A stretch of 64,000 nucleotides of DNA from Glycomyces sp. YM15 (GCF_016918015.1 NZ_JAERMK010000007.1:85839-149838), one strand, 5' to 3'. Shown: positions 1 to 8,577, counted from the first letter of the stretch. Translations and numbers: made by a program. The notes: a model not told the origin generated them from the letters alone.

Positions 1-66
1 ATGGGGGCCCCCCGGGCGGGGGGGGCGCCCCCCGGGGGGCACACTGCGGGGGGGGGGGGGGGGGGG
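1..66. other. G/C homopolymer-rich left edge
   Basis: The first 66 bases are almost pure runs of G and C, including one run of about 19 G. Nothing codon-like is present even though a frame happens to stay open through it. This looks like a contig end or a poorly resolved homopolymer tract rather than functional DNA. Confidence 0.6.
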
Positions 67-90
67 CCGCGATCGCCGGGCGATCGCGGC
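66..90. repeat. 12-bp perfect inverted repeat upstream of lacI-type gene
   Basis: GCCGCGATCGCC and its exact complement are separated by one G. It lies about 86 bp upstream of the LacI-type gene, so it could be an autoregulatory operator or a small hairpin. The choice is inference. Confidence 0.4.
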
Positions 91-175
91 CCTCGCCCGC
101 GCGCTCATGCGATACGGCCGGAGGACCGCGCGACGAGGCCAATAGCATGGGCGAGGACGATGGAAGGACGGCGAC

Positions 176-1165
176 GTGGCCAAACGGGTGACGATCCTCG
201 ATGTCGCGGCCGAGGCCGGGGTCTCCCGGCAGACGGTGACACGGGCGATGAACGACATGGCGGAGATCAGCGAGGGGACGCGCCGCAAGGTCCTCGACGC
301 CGCCGACAGGCTCGGGTACCGCCCGAGCCGTTTCGCGCGCAACCTGGTGACCCGGCAGAAGACCCACGCGATGGGCCTCCTGGTGGCCTCGTTCCGCAAC
401 CCGTACTTCACCGACATCGCCGCCGACATGCTCTCGGAGGCGTCGGCGCGCGGCTGGCAGCTGATGGTGGCCGCTTCCGAAGGCGGAGAACGCGAGGCCT
501 TGGCGCTCTTGTCGACTCAGGTCGATGTCGTGGCGGGCCACTTCAGCCTCTCCCATGCCGATCTCCTCGAAGCGACGCGAGGACTGCCGGTCGTCTGCCT
601 CGAATGGTCGAGCGACCTGCCGGGGGTGCACACCGTCGAGGTCGACATCGAGTCCGGGATCATCGAGGCGGTCGAAGCGCTGCGCCTGCGCGGGGCGCGC
701 CGTTTCGGCATGGTCGACTCGGGATACTCGGTGCGGACCCGCGGCGCGTACGAGCCTTCGTCCAAGCGCCAGTGGTTCGAGCGCGCCGTCGGGGATCAGT
801 TGACGGGTGTCGTCGTCGGCGAGGAGACCATCTCGGGCGGCGGCAGGGCCTTCGCCGAACTGCTGCGGATGCACCCCGAGACCGACGCGGTGCTCATGTT
901 CAACGACCTGATGGCCCTCGGCGCGGTCCAGAGCGCGCACGCGGTCGGCGTCGACGTTCCCGGGCGGGTCCGCATCGTCGGCATCGACGGCCTGGCGCTC
1001 GGCGAAGCGGTCGACCCGCCGCTCACCACGATCTCCCTCGACAGGCACGGGCTCGCATCGAACACGCTCGACATCGTGGAGCGCATCGAGCAGGCCGATT
1101 TCGCCCGCATCGACCCGATCCACCGCACCGTCCGATCCAAAATGCTCTGGCGCGCATCGGCCTGA
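176..1165 (+). CDS. LacI-family transcriptional regulator
   Basis: A 329-residue DNA-binding repressor of usual LacI length. The N-terminus carries the helix-turn-helix (VTILDVAAEAGVSRQTVTRA, residues 4-23) and the hinge helix region (YRPSRFARNLV). The rest is a periplasmic-binding-protein-like sensor domain, with the family phrase FRNPYFTDIA near residue 70. The start is GTG, preceded at about 9 bp by AAGGA. No sugar gene is adjacent, since the next gene downstream is a CrtA-like protein, so the effector cannot be inferred. The sensor domain lacks an obvious ligand signature I could assign. Confidence 0.9.
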   Translation: MAKRVTILDVAAEAGVSRQTVTRAMNDMAEISEGTRRKVLDAADRLGYRPSRFARNLVTRQKTHAMGLLVASFRNPYFTDIAADMLSEASARGWQLMVAASEGGEREALALLSTQVDVVAGHFSLSHADLLEATRGLPVVCLEWSSDLPGVHTVEVDIESGIIEAVEALRLRGARRFGMVDSGYSVRTRGAYEPSSKRQWFERAVGDQLTGVVVGEETISGGGRAFAELLRMHPETDAVLMFNDLMALGAVQSAHAVGVDVPGRVRIVGIDGLALGEAVDPPLTTISLDRHGLASNTLDIVERIEQADFARIDPIHRTVRSKMLWRASA

Positions 1166-1227
1166 GGCCGCGGGTCCGCATGGCCGGGCCGCTCGCCCCG
1201 TTCACACCGATAGGGTTGCATCGCAAT

Positions 1228-1920
1228 ATGAGTGTTCACTCCTTCCACCTCGCAGCGGTGCCGGTGCACCGAGCCGTCGGCGCACTGCTGCGTCCGCCAT
1301 CGGCACCGGGGCTGCGGCACATCGAGGTCCTCGCCGGGATGGAACTGGGCGCACCGGTGCTGTCCCCGCGCCGGATGCAGCTGCGGCGGCTCGCGGTGTT
1401 CGCCGAGTGGGACGACGAGGCGGCACTCGACGCGTTCCTCACCCAGCACCGGTTCGGTCGCTCGCTCGGGGCCGGATGGCATGTGCGACTGGAATTCCTG
1501 CGCCGATGGGGCACGGTCCGGGAACTCGAGCACCTCCCCACCGAAACCGGACGTACGGATCCCACCGAGCCCGTGGTCGCGGTGACGCTCGCCCGGGTGC
1601 GGCTGCCGGAACTGCCGCGATTCATCCGCTGGGGCAGGCCGGTCGAACGCCAGGTCCGGGACCACCCCGAGACGACGCTGGCGCTCGCGGCGATGCGGCC
1701 GGTCCGCACGGTCTCGACGTTCTCGGTCTGGACGAGCTCCCGCGCGATGACGGGCATGGTCTTCGGCCGCGGCGAAGGCGATGCGGCGCAGCGCCACAGC
1801 GCCGCGATGGCGGAACGCGACCGGCGGGACTTCCACCGCGAGTTCACCACCCTGCGCTTCCGGCCGCTGTCCGAACACGGTTCGTGGCAGGGGAGAACGA
1901 ACCTCGTCCCCGGCGGATGA
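1228..1920 (+). CDS. CrtA-like (spheroidene monooxygenase-like) protein
   Basis: A 230-residue soluble protein starting at ATG. The second half (WTSSRAMTGMVFGRG near residue 170, then an alanine/acid helix and a final RF-rich segment) has the pattern of the CrtA-like dimeric alpha-beta barrel family. Members of that family include haem-dependent carotenoid hydroxylase/ketolase. No carotenoid genes are nearby, so a carotenoid substrate is not supported. It may instead be one of the widespread actinobacterial CrtA-like proteins of unknown substrate. It lies 62 bp after the LacI gene on the same strand, possibly co-transcribed. Confidence 0.6.
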   Translation: MSVHSFHLAAVPVHRAVGALLRPPSAPGLRHIEVLAGMELGAPVLSPRRMQLRRLAVFAEWDDEAALDAFLTQHRFGRSLGAGWHVRLEFLRRWGTVRELEHLPTETGRTDPTEPVVAVTLARVRLPELPRFIRWGRPVERQVRDHPETTLALAAMRPVRTVSTFSVWTSSRAMTGMVFGRGEGDAAQRHSAAMAERDRRDFHREFTTLRFRPLSEHGSWQGRTNLVPGG

Positions 1921-1938
1921 CCCGCATCGGACGCCCGG

Positions 1939-2163
1939 TCAGTCGCGGCGCTGCGTGAGGTGCACGTCGACCGTGTCGCCGTCGCCCAGCGCCATGAACG
2001 CGCCCCGGAACGGGACGCCGTCGACGGTGCCCTCCGCCTTCACCAGGCCGCGGGTGCCGAACACCGCGGCCGAATCGGGCAGCTGGACGCAGGTCCAGGC
2101 GTCTCCGGGCCGGACCTGGCCGAGAGTGGCGTTGAACCGGATGTCGAGCGGTCCTGCAAACAC
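1939..2163 (-). CDS. DUF1905 family small protein
   Basis: A 74-residue protein matching the small beta-barrel DUF1905 fold. It shows an N-terminal FNATLG strand, W-x-x-V-x-L-P in the middle, the VEGTVDG-like turn (seen as [11 protein letters not shown]) and a final [10 protein letters not shown] strand. The start is GTG with GGAGGA four bases upstream. It converges with the CrtA-like gene, with 18 bp between stops. Function is unknown. DUF1905 is often found alone or fused to YdeI-like domains. Confidence 0.75.
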   Translation of the reverse strand: MFAGPLDIRFNATLGQVRPGDAWTCVQLPDSAAVFGTRGLVKAEGTVDGVPFRGAFMALGDGDTVDVHLTQRRD

Positions 2164-2412
2164 GGTTCCTCCTTCGACCGGCGCAGTTCAGGCGAGCAGG
2201 CCCACGAGCGCACCGATCACGGCCAGTTTCACGACAACGCCGCCCCGGTCGAGGACGCCGTGGACCTCTTCCTCGCGGGATACGGGACCAGGGGCCGCTG
2301 ACCGGCCGCAAGGGAAGAACCAGGTCCAAAAGCATCAATGCCGACACGCTCCCGATCGCATTCGGCCACATGGCTGAAGCGGAGCGGGCGCCGCCGCGCA
2401 CACGATTGAGGC

Positions 2413-3096
2413 ATGGACACTCCTCACGACCTCCTCCGACCGGACCGCCCTCGCCGCGAATGGCCGATCGCCGCCGGACTCCTGCTGCTCGCCCTCGTGC
2501 CCTCCATCGCCGGAGCCTTCCGGATCGGCGAGATCGCCTCAGGCGCAACCGAAACCGCAGCCAATGCCCGCTTCATGCAGATGCCGCTGCCGGTGCTGCT
2601 GCACATCACCGGCGCGCTCGTCTACTCGACGGTGGGCGCGTTCCAGTTCCTGCCGCGCCTGCGGCGCCGCCGCAACGGCTGGCACCGCTCCGCCGGCCGC
2701 TACCTCCTGGTCCCCGCCGGGCTCGTCGTCGCCGGGACCGGACTCTGGATGACCGCGTTCTACGACACGCCCGCCATCGACGACCGCGCCGTCGCCTTCT
2801 CCCGCTACGTCATCGGCGCGGCCATGCTCGCCTGCATCCTCCTCGGCGTGGCCGCCGTCCGCAGGCGCGACCACTTCGCCCACGGGTCGTGGATGATGCG
2901 CGCCTACGCGCTGGCGATGGGCGCGGGAACGCAGGTCCTCACCTCGGGTCCGCCGCTGCTCCTCTTCGGCGAGCCGAGCGAGCTCGCGCGGCTGCTCCAG
3001 ATGGACGCCGGCTGGATCATCAACGCCCTGGTCGCCGAGTTGATCATCGCCCGCAGACGCGCGGCCTCGCGTCGGCCTGCGACGATGGCCGCGTGA
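2413..3096 (+). CDS. DUF2306 integral membrane protein
   Basis: A 227-residue polytopic membrane protein with about six hydrophobic segments (near residues 20-38, 58-78, 95-115, 130-150, 170-190 and 200-218). It has the conserved H-x-x-x-G-x-x-x-Y pattern of DUF2306 (WHRSAGRYLLVPAGL, then HGSWMMRAYAL). Histidines and arginines at loop edges are typical of this family, whose biochemical role is not established. Its stop overlaps the histidine kinase start by 4 bp (GTGA), so it is probably translationally coupled to the two-component pair. It could be a membrane partner or a target of that system. Confidence 0.8.
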   Translation: MDTPHDLLRPDRPRREWPIAAGLLLLALVPSIAGAFRIGEIASGATETAANARFMQMPLPVLLHITGALVYSTVGAFQFLPRLRRRRNGWHRSAGRYLLVPAGLVVAGTGLWMTAFYDTPAIDDRAVAFSRYVIGAAMLACILLGVAAVRRRDHFAHGSWMMRAYALAMGAGTQVLTSGPPLLLFGEPSELARLLQMDAGWIINALVAELIIARRRAASRRPATMAA

Positions 3097-4223
3097 TCGA
3101 CCTGAGCGCCTTGCGGCGGACGATGGGCGGCGCGTGGTCGAGGCCCCGCGCCGCGGGCGGCGACGGGCCGCGGACGCGGGACGCGTTGCTCGCCACCGCG
3201 ATCGCCGCGATGTGCGTCTTGGAAGGCGCGCTGCGGCCCGACCTCGAATGGCGTGCCGTGACGGTGGTCGTGACGATCGCGATCCTGCCGGTGCTGCTGT
3301 GGCGTCGGACGCGGCCGCTGATGAGCGCGGTGGTCTTGACGGGCACGACCACGGCGTTCGCGTCGGCGCACGCCCTCGCGGGGATCGAGCCGAACGCGCT
3401 GATCGCCACCTTCGTGTTCCTCACGGTGCCGTATGCCCTGTTCCGTTGGGGCTCAGGCCGGGACCGTCTCATCGGCGGGGCCGTCATCGCGGTCGGCCTG
3501 GTGTGCTCGAGTTCGCTCGGCTCGGATCCGGTCGCGGACATCGCGGCCGGGGTCGCGTTCATGGGCGGGGCCTGCCTGATCGGGGCGCTGCGGCGCGAGC
3601 GCCTGGAGGCGCGGGCGCGGCTGCTCGACTCGGTGCGGGCGCGTGAGCGGGAGGCCCTGGCCCGCGACCTCCATGACACTGTGGCGCATCATGTCTCGGC
3701 GATCGTGATCCGCGCGCAAGTGGCGAGCGCGGACGTGGAGCGGGTGGCCGAGTCGCTCGACGTGATCGAACGCGAGGCGCAGGCGGTGCTGGGGGAGATG
3801 CGCTCGCTGGTGCGGACGCTCCGCGCGCCCGCCGACTACGCCCCGACCGCGGGTCTGCCCGAACTCGCGCGCCTCGCCGATCCGGGTCCTCCCGCGGTGA
3901 CCGTGCAGATCGCGGTGCCCGAGGAGCTCCCGGTCGTCCTCGCCTCGACGCTGTTCCGGATCGCCCAGGAAGGCGTCACCAACGCGCGCCGCCACGCCCG
4001 CGACGCCTCCCGCATCGACGTCGCGGTAACCGTGGCGAAGGACGCCGCGCGCATCGTCGTCAGCGACGACGGCGCGCCCGTGCGCCCGGCCGCGAACGGC
4101 GGCCACGGACTGCAGGGCATGGCGGAACGTGCGGCGCTGCTCGGCGGCGACGTGAGCGCCGGGCCCGATCCCTGCGGCGGCTGGACCCTGCGCGCCGCAC
4201 TGCCGTTGGGAGACGGCCGATGA
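3093..4223 (+). CDS. two-component sensor histidine kinase (HisKA_3, NarL/DesK type)
   Basis: A 376-residue kinase. Five hydrophobic segments span about residues 30-155, followed by a coiled region and the HisKA_3 phosphoacceptor box (RDLHDTVAHH, His about 194). A HATPase_c domain follows, with the N box around EGVTNARRHA (residues 292-302), DDG near 325-327 and a GHGLQGM glycine loop near 337. No large extracellular domain is visible, so the signal is probably sensed in or at the membrane. GTG start overlaps the DUF2306 stop, and its own stop overlaps the response-regulator ATG (ATGA). It phosphorylates the regulator encoded next. Confidence 0.92.
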   Translation: MIDLSALRRTMGGAWSRPRAAGGDGPRTRDALLATAIAAMCVLEGALRPDLEWRAVTVVVTIAILPVLLWRRTRPLMSAVVLTGTTTAFASAHALAGIEPNALIATFVFLTVPYALFRWGSGRDRLIGGAVIAVGLVCSSSLGSDPVADIAAGVAFMGGACLIGALRRERLEARARLLDSVRAREREALARDLHDTVAHHVSAIVIRAQVASADVERVAESLDVIEREAQAVLGEMRSLVRTLRAPADYAPTAGLPELARLADPGPPAVTVQIAVPEELPVVLASTLFRIAQEGVTNARRHARDASRIDVAVTVAKDAARIVVSDDGAPVRPAANGGHGLQGMAERAALLGGDVSAGPDPCGGWTLRAALPLGDGR

Positions 4224-4885
4224 TCCGCGTCATCGTGGCCGACGACCAGGAGCCGGTGCGCACTGGGCTGCGCTTGCTGCTCGACTCGCAACCTGACATC
4301 GAAGTCGTCGGCGAGGCGGCCGACGGCGTAGCGGCGGTCCGCCTGGCGCAGCGCGTCCGACCCGACGTGGCCCTTGTGGACATCCGGATGCCGGGCCTCA
4401 ACGGCATCGAGGTGACCGCGCTGCTCGCGGGCGACCGGATCGCCGACCCGATCGCGGTCGTGGTCATCACGACGTTCGACCTCGACGAGTACGTGCACGG
4501 CGCACTCCGCGCCGGCGCCAAGGGCTTCCTGCTGAAGGAAGCCGGTCCGCACCTCATCGGCGAGGCGGTGCGCGCGGCCGCGAACGGCGATGCGCTCATC
4601 GCGCCGCAGGTGACGCTGCGGCTCATCGGCGAGTTCTCGCGCCCGACCAGGCGGGTCCGGCAGCCGTCGTCGCCGCTCACCGCCCGCGAGGAGGACGTAC
4701 TCGCGCTCCTGGCCTCGGGATTGACGAACACCGAGATCGGCGAGCGGCTCTTCCTCTCCCTCGGCACGGTCAAGACCCACATCGCGGGCGTCCTCGCCAA
4801 GCTCGGCGTCCGCAACCGGGTCGAGGCCGCGATGTGGGCGTACGAGTCCGGCCGCGTGCGAGGCGATCAGGACGAGATCAGCTGA
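4220..4885 (+). CDS. response regulator, NarL/FixJ (LuxR-HTH) family
   Basis: A 221-residue regulator. The receiver domain has acidic pair DD at residues 8-9, phospho-acceptor Asp about 54 (VDIRMPG), a Thr/Ser near 84 (TTFDLDE) and Lys near 105 (KGFLLKE). A LuxR-type HTH follows at about 155-215 (LTAREEDVLALLASGLTNTE). It is the cognate partner of the overlapping kinase gene. Targets are not evident. The DUF2306 gene directly upstream in the same operon is the obvious candidate for co-regulation. Confidence 0.93.
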   Translation: MIRVIVADDQEPVRTGLRLLLDSQPDIEVVGEAADGVAAVRLAQRVRPDVALVDIRMPGLNGIEVTALLAGDRIADPIAVVVITTFDLDEYVHGALRAGAKGFLLKEAGPHLIGEAVRAAANGDALIAPQVTLRLIGEFSRPTRRVRQPSSPLTAREEDVLALLASGLTNTEIGERLFLSLGTVKTHIAGVLAKLGVRNRVEAAMWAYESGRVRGDQDEIS

Positions 4886-4945
4886 CAAGACCGCCCTTGC
4901 GGGGCCGGAAAAGGCCGACCAGCACGCCGTTCGCGCTGAGCCGGC

Positions 4946-5701
4946 TCAGGCCCGGCTCGATGACCACCAGGTCGCCGGCGTCGCGGCGACGAACCCCAGC
5001 TTCTCGTACAGGGGCACACCGAGTTTCGAGGCTGTGAGCGTGACCGGGACCTGCGCGAGGGGGGCGAGCGAGCCGAGCATGACGGCGCGGCCGATGCCCC
5101 GCGAGCGCGCGGCCTCGGTGGTGCCGACCCAGTAGTGGCTCGCGAACCCGTCAGCGGCCACCGTGACGCACGCCCCGGCGACCGTGCCGTCGACGCGCGC
5201 GACGAAGATCGCGACCCCGGGCTCATCGAGGAGCGCCGCCGGGAACAGTTCGCCGGGCCGGTGCGGCTCGAAGCGGCCCAGGCCGAAGCTCTCGATCACG
5301 GCCCGCTCCGCACCGTGCAGGTCCGCATCGTCATGCACCCGTTGCACCGCGACGGAAGGAGCATCAACCGCGCCCGGCCGGCGCAGCATGATCGGCATCT
5401 GCCAAGAACCCATGCCCAAGTGTCCGAGCTCGGTCACGCTGAACGGGTCCTCCATGTCGACCGGGCCGGAAGCGCGCCGCGCCAGTTCGGCGATCTCGGC
5501 CAGCTCCTCCCCGGTGAGGTCCGGTTCCTGGAGCAGCACGCGCAGGCCCGCGCGCTCATCGCCGACGACGGCGAGGAAACCGCGGCGGCGGATCACCTCG
5601 TGCTTCCGGGAACGTCCGGTCGCCGCCCAGAACGCGGCGGAATTGCGGGCCTGGAGCCGGGGCGCGTCGGCGAGCGTCGCGGCAAGGATCGGGTTCGTCA
5701 T
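4946..5701 (-). CDS. GNAT-family N-acetyltransferase
   Basis: A 251-residue protein. The C-terminal 130 residues form a GNAT domain with the acetyl-CoA loop (TTEAARSRGIGRAVM near residue 205) and the final strand-turn SKLGVPLYEKLGF. The N-terminal half is a less conserved extension that may help choose the substrate. The ATG (5701-5699) was preferred to an upstream in-frame start because the acetyltransferase homology begins there, although the Shine-Dalgarno is weak. It converges with the response-regulator gene. Substrate unknown. Confidence 0.75.
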   Translation of the reverse strand: MTNPILAATLADAPRLQARNSAAFWAATGRSRKHEVIRRRGFLAVVGDERAGLRVLLQEPDLTGEELAEIAELARRASGPVDMEDPFSVTELGHLGMGSWQMPIMLRRPGAVDAPSVAVQRVHDDADLHGAERAVIESFGLGRFEPHRPGELFPAALLDEPGVAIFVARVDGTVAGACVTVAADGFASHYWVGTTEAARSRGIGRAVMLGSLAPLAQVPVTLTASKLGVPLYEKLGFVAATPATWWSSSRA

Positions 5702-5923
5702 GCCCGCAACGATTCCGCATTCGCCGCCCGTCCGCCACCCGGCCGGTGATCGCGCCGACCCCGCTCGGCGCCGACCCGGGCCGGCAGACGCGCAAATCCG
5801 AAGCGGCGCTCCCGGGCCATCCACGTGCCGCAGGCGCAGGACCAGTCGGAGGCCGAGCACTTCCGCCCCACGGTCAGCGTCGCCGCCGAAGCCGCCGAAG
5901 AGCTCGGCGGCACTGCGGCCTCG

Positions 5924-6829
5924 CTATGCCGGGACGACCAGATGCAGATGGTGGTCCGCCAGGCCGATCGTGAGCTGCTGCCCCCACGTGACGGTGAGAT
6001 GGTCGGACTCCACGCCGTCGGCGAAGACCACCAGCCGCTCGCTCTCGCAGACCAGCCGCAACGCCTCGCCCCGGTTGAGCACGCCCGCAGTCAGGGTCGC
6101 GCCGGTCGCGGGCGACGGCCATGCCTCCCTGACGAACCAGGACAAGGACGGCTCCTCCGGTCCCGGCAGCCTCCCGCCCCAGCCCCGGTCGGCCGCGATC
6201 GAGGCGGTCCAGCCGGTCGCCCCGGTGCCAGTGCCGATCAGTACCCCGGAGGAGGACTGGCGCTCGGCCCGACCGTCAGCCCCGACCAGCCGGTAGCGCG
6301 CGGACTGGTGGGCGGCGTGGCCCGCGTACACCTCATTGAGCCCGGCCAGGACCTGGCCGTCGTCGAGTCGCGCCGCGACCATGGTGAGCCGACTGATCAC
6401 GGCCGTCTCCGCGGCCACCGCCCGCAGCGCGGCACCGACCACGCCGGCGTGGAACCGGATCAGCACGCCCGGATTGCGCCCCGGTTCCGGATCCACGCCC
6501 AGCACCGGTTGCCCCGCAAGGTACTTCGCGAGGTTCGCCACGAGCCCGTCCTGGCCGACAGCGACGACGATGTCCTCGGGTCCGAACAGGAACCTGGGCA
6601 GGTCCTCCCGGTCCACCCGGCCCCGGCGCCAATCGGCCGGGACCGCCGCGTCCACTGTGGTGAGCGCTGCCTGCAGCGCCTCGTGGCGGGCCGCGACCTC
6701 GTCCAAGTCCCGCCCGCGCTGGCGCAGAAAGTGCTCGGCCGCCGCGCGGGTGCCGTGCCGGACCAGCAGCTCGTCCAGCTCACTGCGGCGGCTGACGACC
6801 ACCACCCGCGGCGCGAGGGTCGCGCTCAT
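5924..6829 (-). CDS. NAD-kinase-like (ATP-NAD kinase fold) protein
   Basis: A 301-residue protein that keeps the layout of NAD kinase. A nucleotide-binding loop VAVGQDGLVAN (residues 90-100) stands where NAD kinases have GGDG. LNEVYAG (164-170) corresponds to the NE/D motif that holds NAD. IGTGTGATGW (198-207) corresponds to the conserved GTGSTAY-like segment. The first Gly of the GGDG motif is followed by Gln rather than Gly, so activity or phosphate donor may differ from housekeeping NAD kinase. Its ATG overlaps the SPFH gene stop by 4 bp, so the two are translationally coupled. Known family members phosphorylate NAD(H); a specialised NAD-related role here is inference. Confidence 0.75.
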   Translation of the reverse strand: MSATLAPRVVVVSRRSELDELLVRHGTRAAAEHFLRQRGRDLDEVAARHEALQAALTTVDAAVPADWRRGRVDREDLPRFLFGPEDIVVAVGQDGLVANLAKYLAGQPVLGVDPEPGRNPGVLIRFHAGVVGAALRAVAAETAVISRLTMVAARLDDGQVLAGLNEVYAGHAAHQSARYRLVGADGRAERQSSSGVLIGTGTGATGWTASIAADRGWGGRLPGPEEPSLSWFVREAWPSPATGATLTAGVLNRGEALRLVCESERLVVFADGVESDHLTVTWGQQLTIGLADHHLHLVVPA

Positions 6830-7827
6830 CGCTGACCGTCGGCGAGGCGTGCGAGCGTCCCGGTCAGCAGATCCGGCGTGATCGTGAGCTGACCGATTTC
6901 CGGCAGCCGGCCGGCGAGTTCACGCAGCGCCAGCCCCTGCAGCACCGACGGCGGCAGGTCGCGGTAGGCGGCGAGGCGTGCGGCCTCCGCTTCGGCCTCG
7001 GCCGCGCCCACCGCCCGGATCTTGTCGGCGTGGGCGCTCGCCAGCGTGCGCTCCCGTTCGGCTTCACCTTGGGCCGCAGCGAGTCCGGCGGAAGCCGTCA
7101 GTTCGGCCTGCCGTTGGGCGTTGGCGCCCTTCTGCTCGACGAGCTGCTGCTCGCGCCGGGCCAGCTCGATCTTGTTCTGCAGCTCGTTCTCGGCGATGGC
7201 CCGCTCCTGCTCGACGGCCTGAGCCCGCCGCGAGTAGGTGGCCTTGTCCGCGTCCCGTTGCACCGCTTCGCGAGTCGGGGTCTGCAGTGAACGCTCCAGT
7301 TCCGGCTCGGGGCGCACCGCGACGACGCGGGCGCTGACGACGGCGACGCCGATGTCGGCGAGCCGGGTGTCCGCGGCGAGCGCCGCGGCGACGTCCTCGC
7401 GAAGCTGCGGAACGGCGCTGGTGAGCGCCTCGGCGAGGGGCAGGCGGGCGAGCAGGTCGATAGCGGGCTGCTGGGCGAGCTCGGTGAGCAGGGTCGCGAC
7501 CTGGTCGAGCGGCCGGGCGCGGGCCTGGCCGCGGTACGGGTCGACGGAGAAGTCGAGGCGGGTGGCGGCGAGGGCCGGGTCGTCGATCCGATAGGTGACG
7601 GTGGCCTGGACGGTGACGTCGGCGAAGTCGGCGGTGCGGGCGTGGAACATGAGCGGCAGTTCGCGGTCGTCGACGGGCACTTCCGAGAGCACGGCGACCA
7701 GCGGGCGGTACCAGAACGACTGACTGGTGCCTTCGCGGAAGGAACGGCCGCGCTTCTGGTACCGGACCCACACCGTTGGAGTGCCGCGCAGGTGTCGCAT
7801 GTGGAGGAGCTTGGTGACATCGGCCAT
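6826..7827 (-). CDS. SPFH/Band 7 domain protein
   Basis: A 333-residue protein. An SPFH domain occupies about residues 20-180 (LMFHARTADFADVTVQ, then a TYRIDDP strand and PLAEALTSAVPQLRED). A long Ala/Glu-rich coiled coil follows at about 185-290, then a short C-terminal domain ending in TPDLLTG. No signal peptide or clear transmembrane helix is visible, so membrane association would be through the SPFH domain or partners. ATG is preceded by AAGGAGG at 8 bp. It is the first gene of a coupled pair with the NAD-kinase-like gene, and is divergent from an NrtR-type gene across a 69-bp region holding a perfect inverted repeat. SPFH proteins typically form membrane scaffolds. Confidence 0.85.
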   Translation of the reverse strand: MADVTKLLHMRHLRGTPTVWVRYQKRGRSFREGTSQSFWYRPLVAVLSEVPVDDRELPLMFHARTADFADVTVQATVTYRIDDPALAATRLDFSVDPYRGQARARPLDQVATLLTELAQQPAIDLLARLPLAEALTSAVPQLREDVAAALAADTRLADIGVAVVSARVVAVRPEPELERSLQTPTREAVQRDADKATYSRRAQAVEQERAIAENELQNKIELARREQQLVEQKGANAQRQAELTASAGLAAAQGEAERERTLASAHADKIRAVGAAEAEAEAARLAAYRDLPPSVLQGLALRELAGRLPEIGQLTITPDLLTGTLARLADGQR

Positions 7828-7854
7828 GGGGAAGGCCTCCTTTTCTCGTCACAC

Positions 7855-7885
7855 TGACGATAATCCATGTGCTAGGTTATCGTCA
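7855..7885. promoter_or_regulatory. candidate NrtR operator between divergent SPFH and nrtR-like genes
   Basis: TGACGATAA (7855-7863) and its exact complement TTATCGTCA (7877-7885) are separated by 13 bp. They fill the short gap between the divergent genes. The site is close to both starts, so one bound regulator could control both directions. Binding by the adjacent NrtR-like protein is inference. Confidence 0.6.
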
Positions 7886-7896
7886 AGGTGGTGATA

Positions 7897-8577
7897 ATGA
7901 GTTATCCGGTGTTCGCCGTCACTGTCGACCTCGTGGTCCTGACCGTCCGCGACGGCGAGTTGAACGTGCTGCTCGTGCAACGGGGTCTGAAACCCCACCT
8001 CGGCCGTTGGGCGCTGCCCGGCGGCTTCGTCCACGCCGACGAGGACCTGACCTCGGCGGCGCGGCGCGAGCTGGGAGAGGAGACGGGCCTTGAGGGTCCT
8101 GGCGGCCATCTGGAGCAGCTCGGCAGCTACGGCGACCCCGGCCGCGACCCGCGCGGCCGCGTCGTCACGGTCGCCTACTTGGCGCTCCTGCCCGACCTGC
8201 CCACACCGATAGCAGGAACGGACGCGGCGGAGGCCGCCTGGAAGCCGATCGGAGCGCACGGCCTCGCCTTCGACCACGACCGCATCTTGGCCGACGGCAT
8301 CGAACGCGCACGATCCAAACTGGAGTACACCCCGCTGGCCACGGCGTTCTGCCCGCCCGAGTTCACCATCGCCGCGCTCCGGCAGGTCTACGAAGCGGTC
8401 TGGGGCGAGAAGATCGACCCGCGCAACTTCCACCGCAAGGCCACGACCACCCCGGGCTTCATCGAACCCACCGGCCGCTCAACCGAAGGCGAACCGGGCC
8501 GCCCGGCCCGCCTCTACCGGCGAGGCGACGCCGCCCTCCTCAACCCCCCGATCCTCCGCAGGAATCACGATGGCTGA
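7897..8577 (+). CDS. NrtR-type Nudix-domain transcriptional regulator / Nudix hydrolase
   Basis: A 226-residue protein with a Nudix domain (about 5-130) fused to a C-terminal winged helix (about 150-226, PPEFTIAALRQVYEAVWGEK then FHRKATTTPGF). This is the NrtR architecture of regulators that sense ADP-ribose/NAD metabolites. The Nudix box is complete (G43 to L65, with REL-x-EE-x-GL), so hydrolase activity may be retained; several NrtR proteins lose it. ATG at 7897 was chosen over GTG codons at 7888 and 7891 because AAGGTGG sits at proper distance before it. Divergent from the SPFH/NAD-kinase-like pair, it likely represses that pair and itself. Confidence 0.8.
   Translation: MSYPVFAVTVDLVVLTVRDGELNVLLVQRGLKPHLGRWALPGGFVHADEDLTSAARRELGEETGLEGPGGHLEQLGSYGDPGRDPRGRVVTVAYLALLPDLPTPIAGTDAAEAAWKPIGAHGLAFDHDRILADGIERARSKLEYTPLATAFCPPEFTIAALRQVYEAVWGEKIDPRNFHRKATTTPGFIEPTGRSTEGEPGRPARLYRRGDAALLNPPILRRNHDG

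Noticed and set aside
2229-2412. Short minus-strand peptide ending in a hydrophobic stretch (VVKLAVIGALVG)
   Set aside because: It reads like the end of a small membrane protein, but a stop lies about 45 codons upstream with no start codon or ribosome site that gives more than 14 residues.
5702-5913. Short frames between the GNAT and NAD-kinase-like genes
   Set aside because: No start context, no motif and no bias in third positions.
5924-6829. Housekeeping NAD kinase (ppnK/nadK)
   Set aside because: The GGDG motif is altered and the gene is coupled to an SPFH gene rather than to recN or tlyA, so it is called NAD-kinase-like only.
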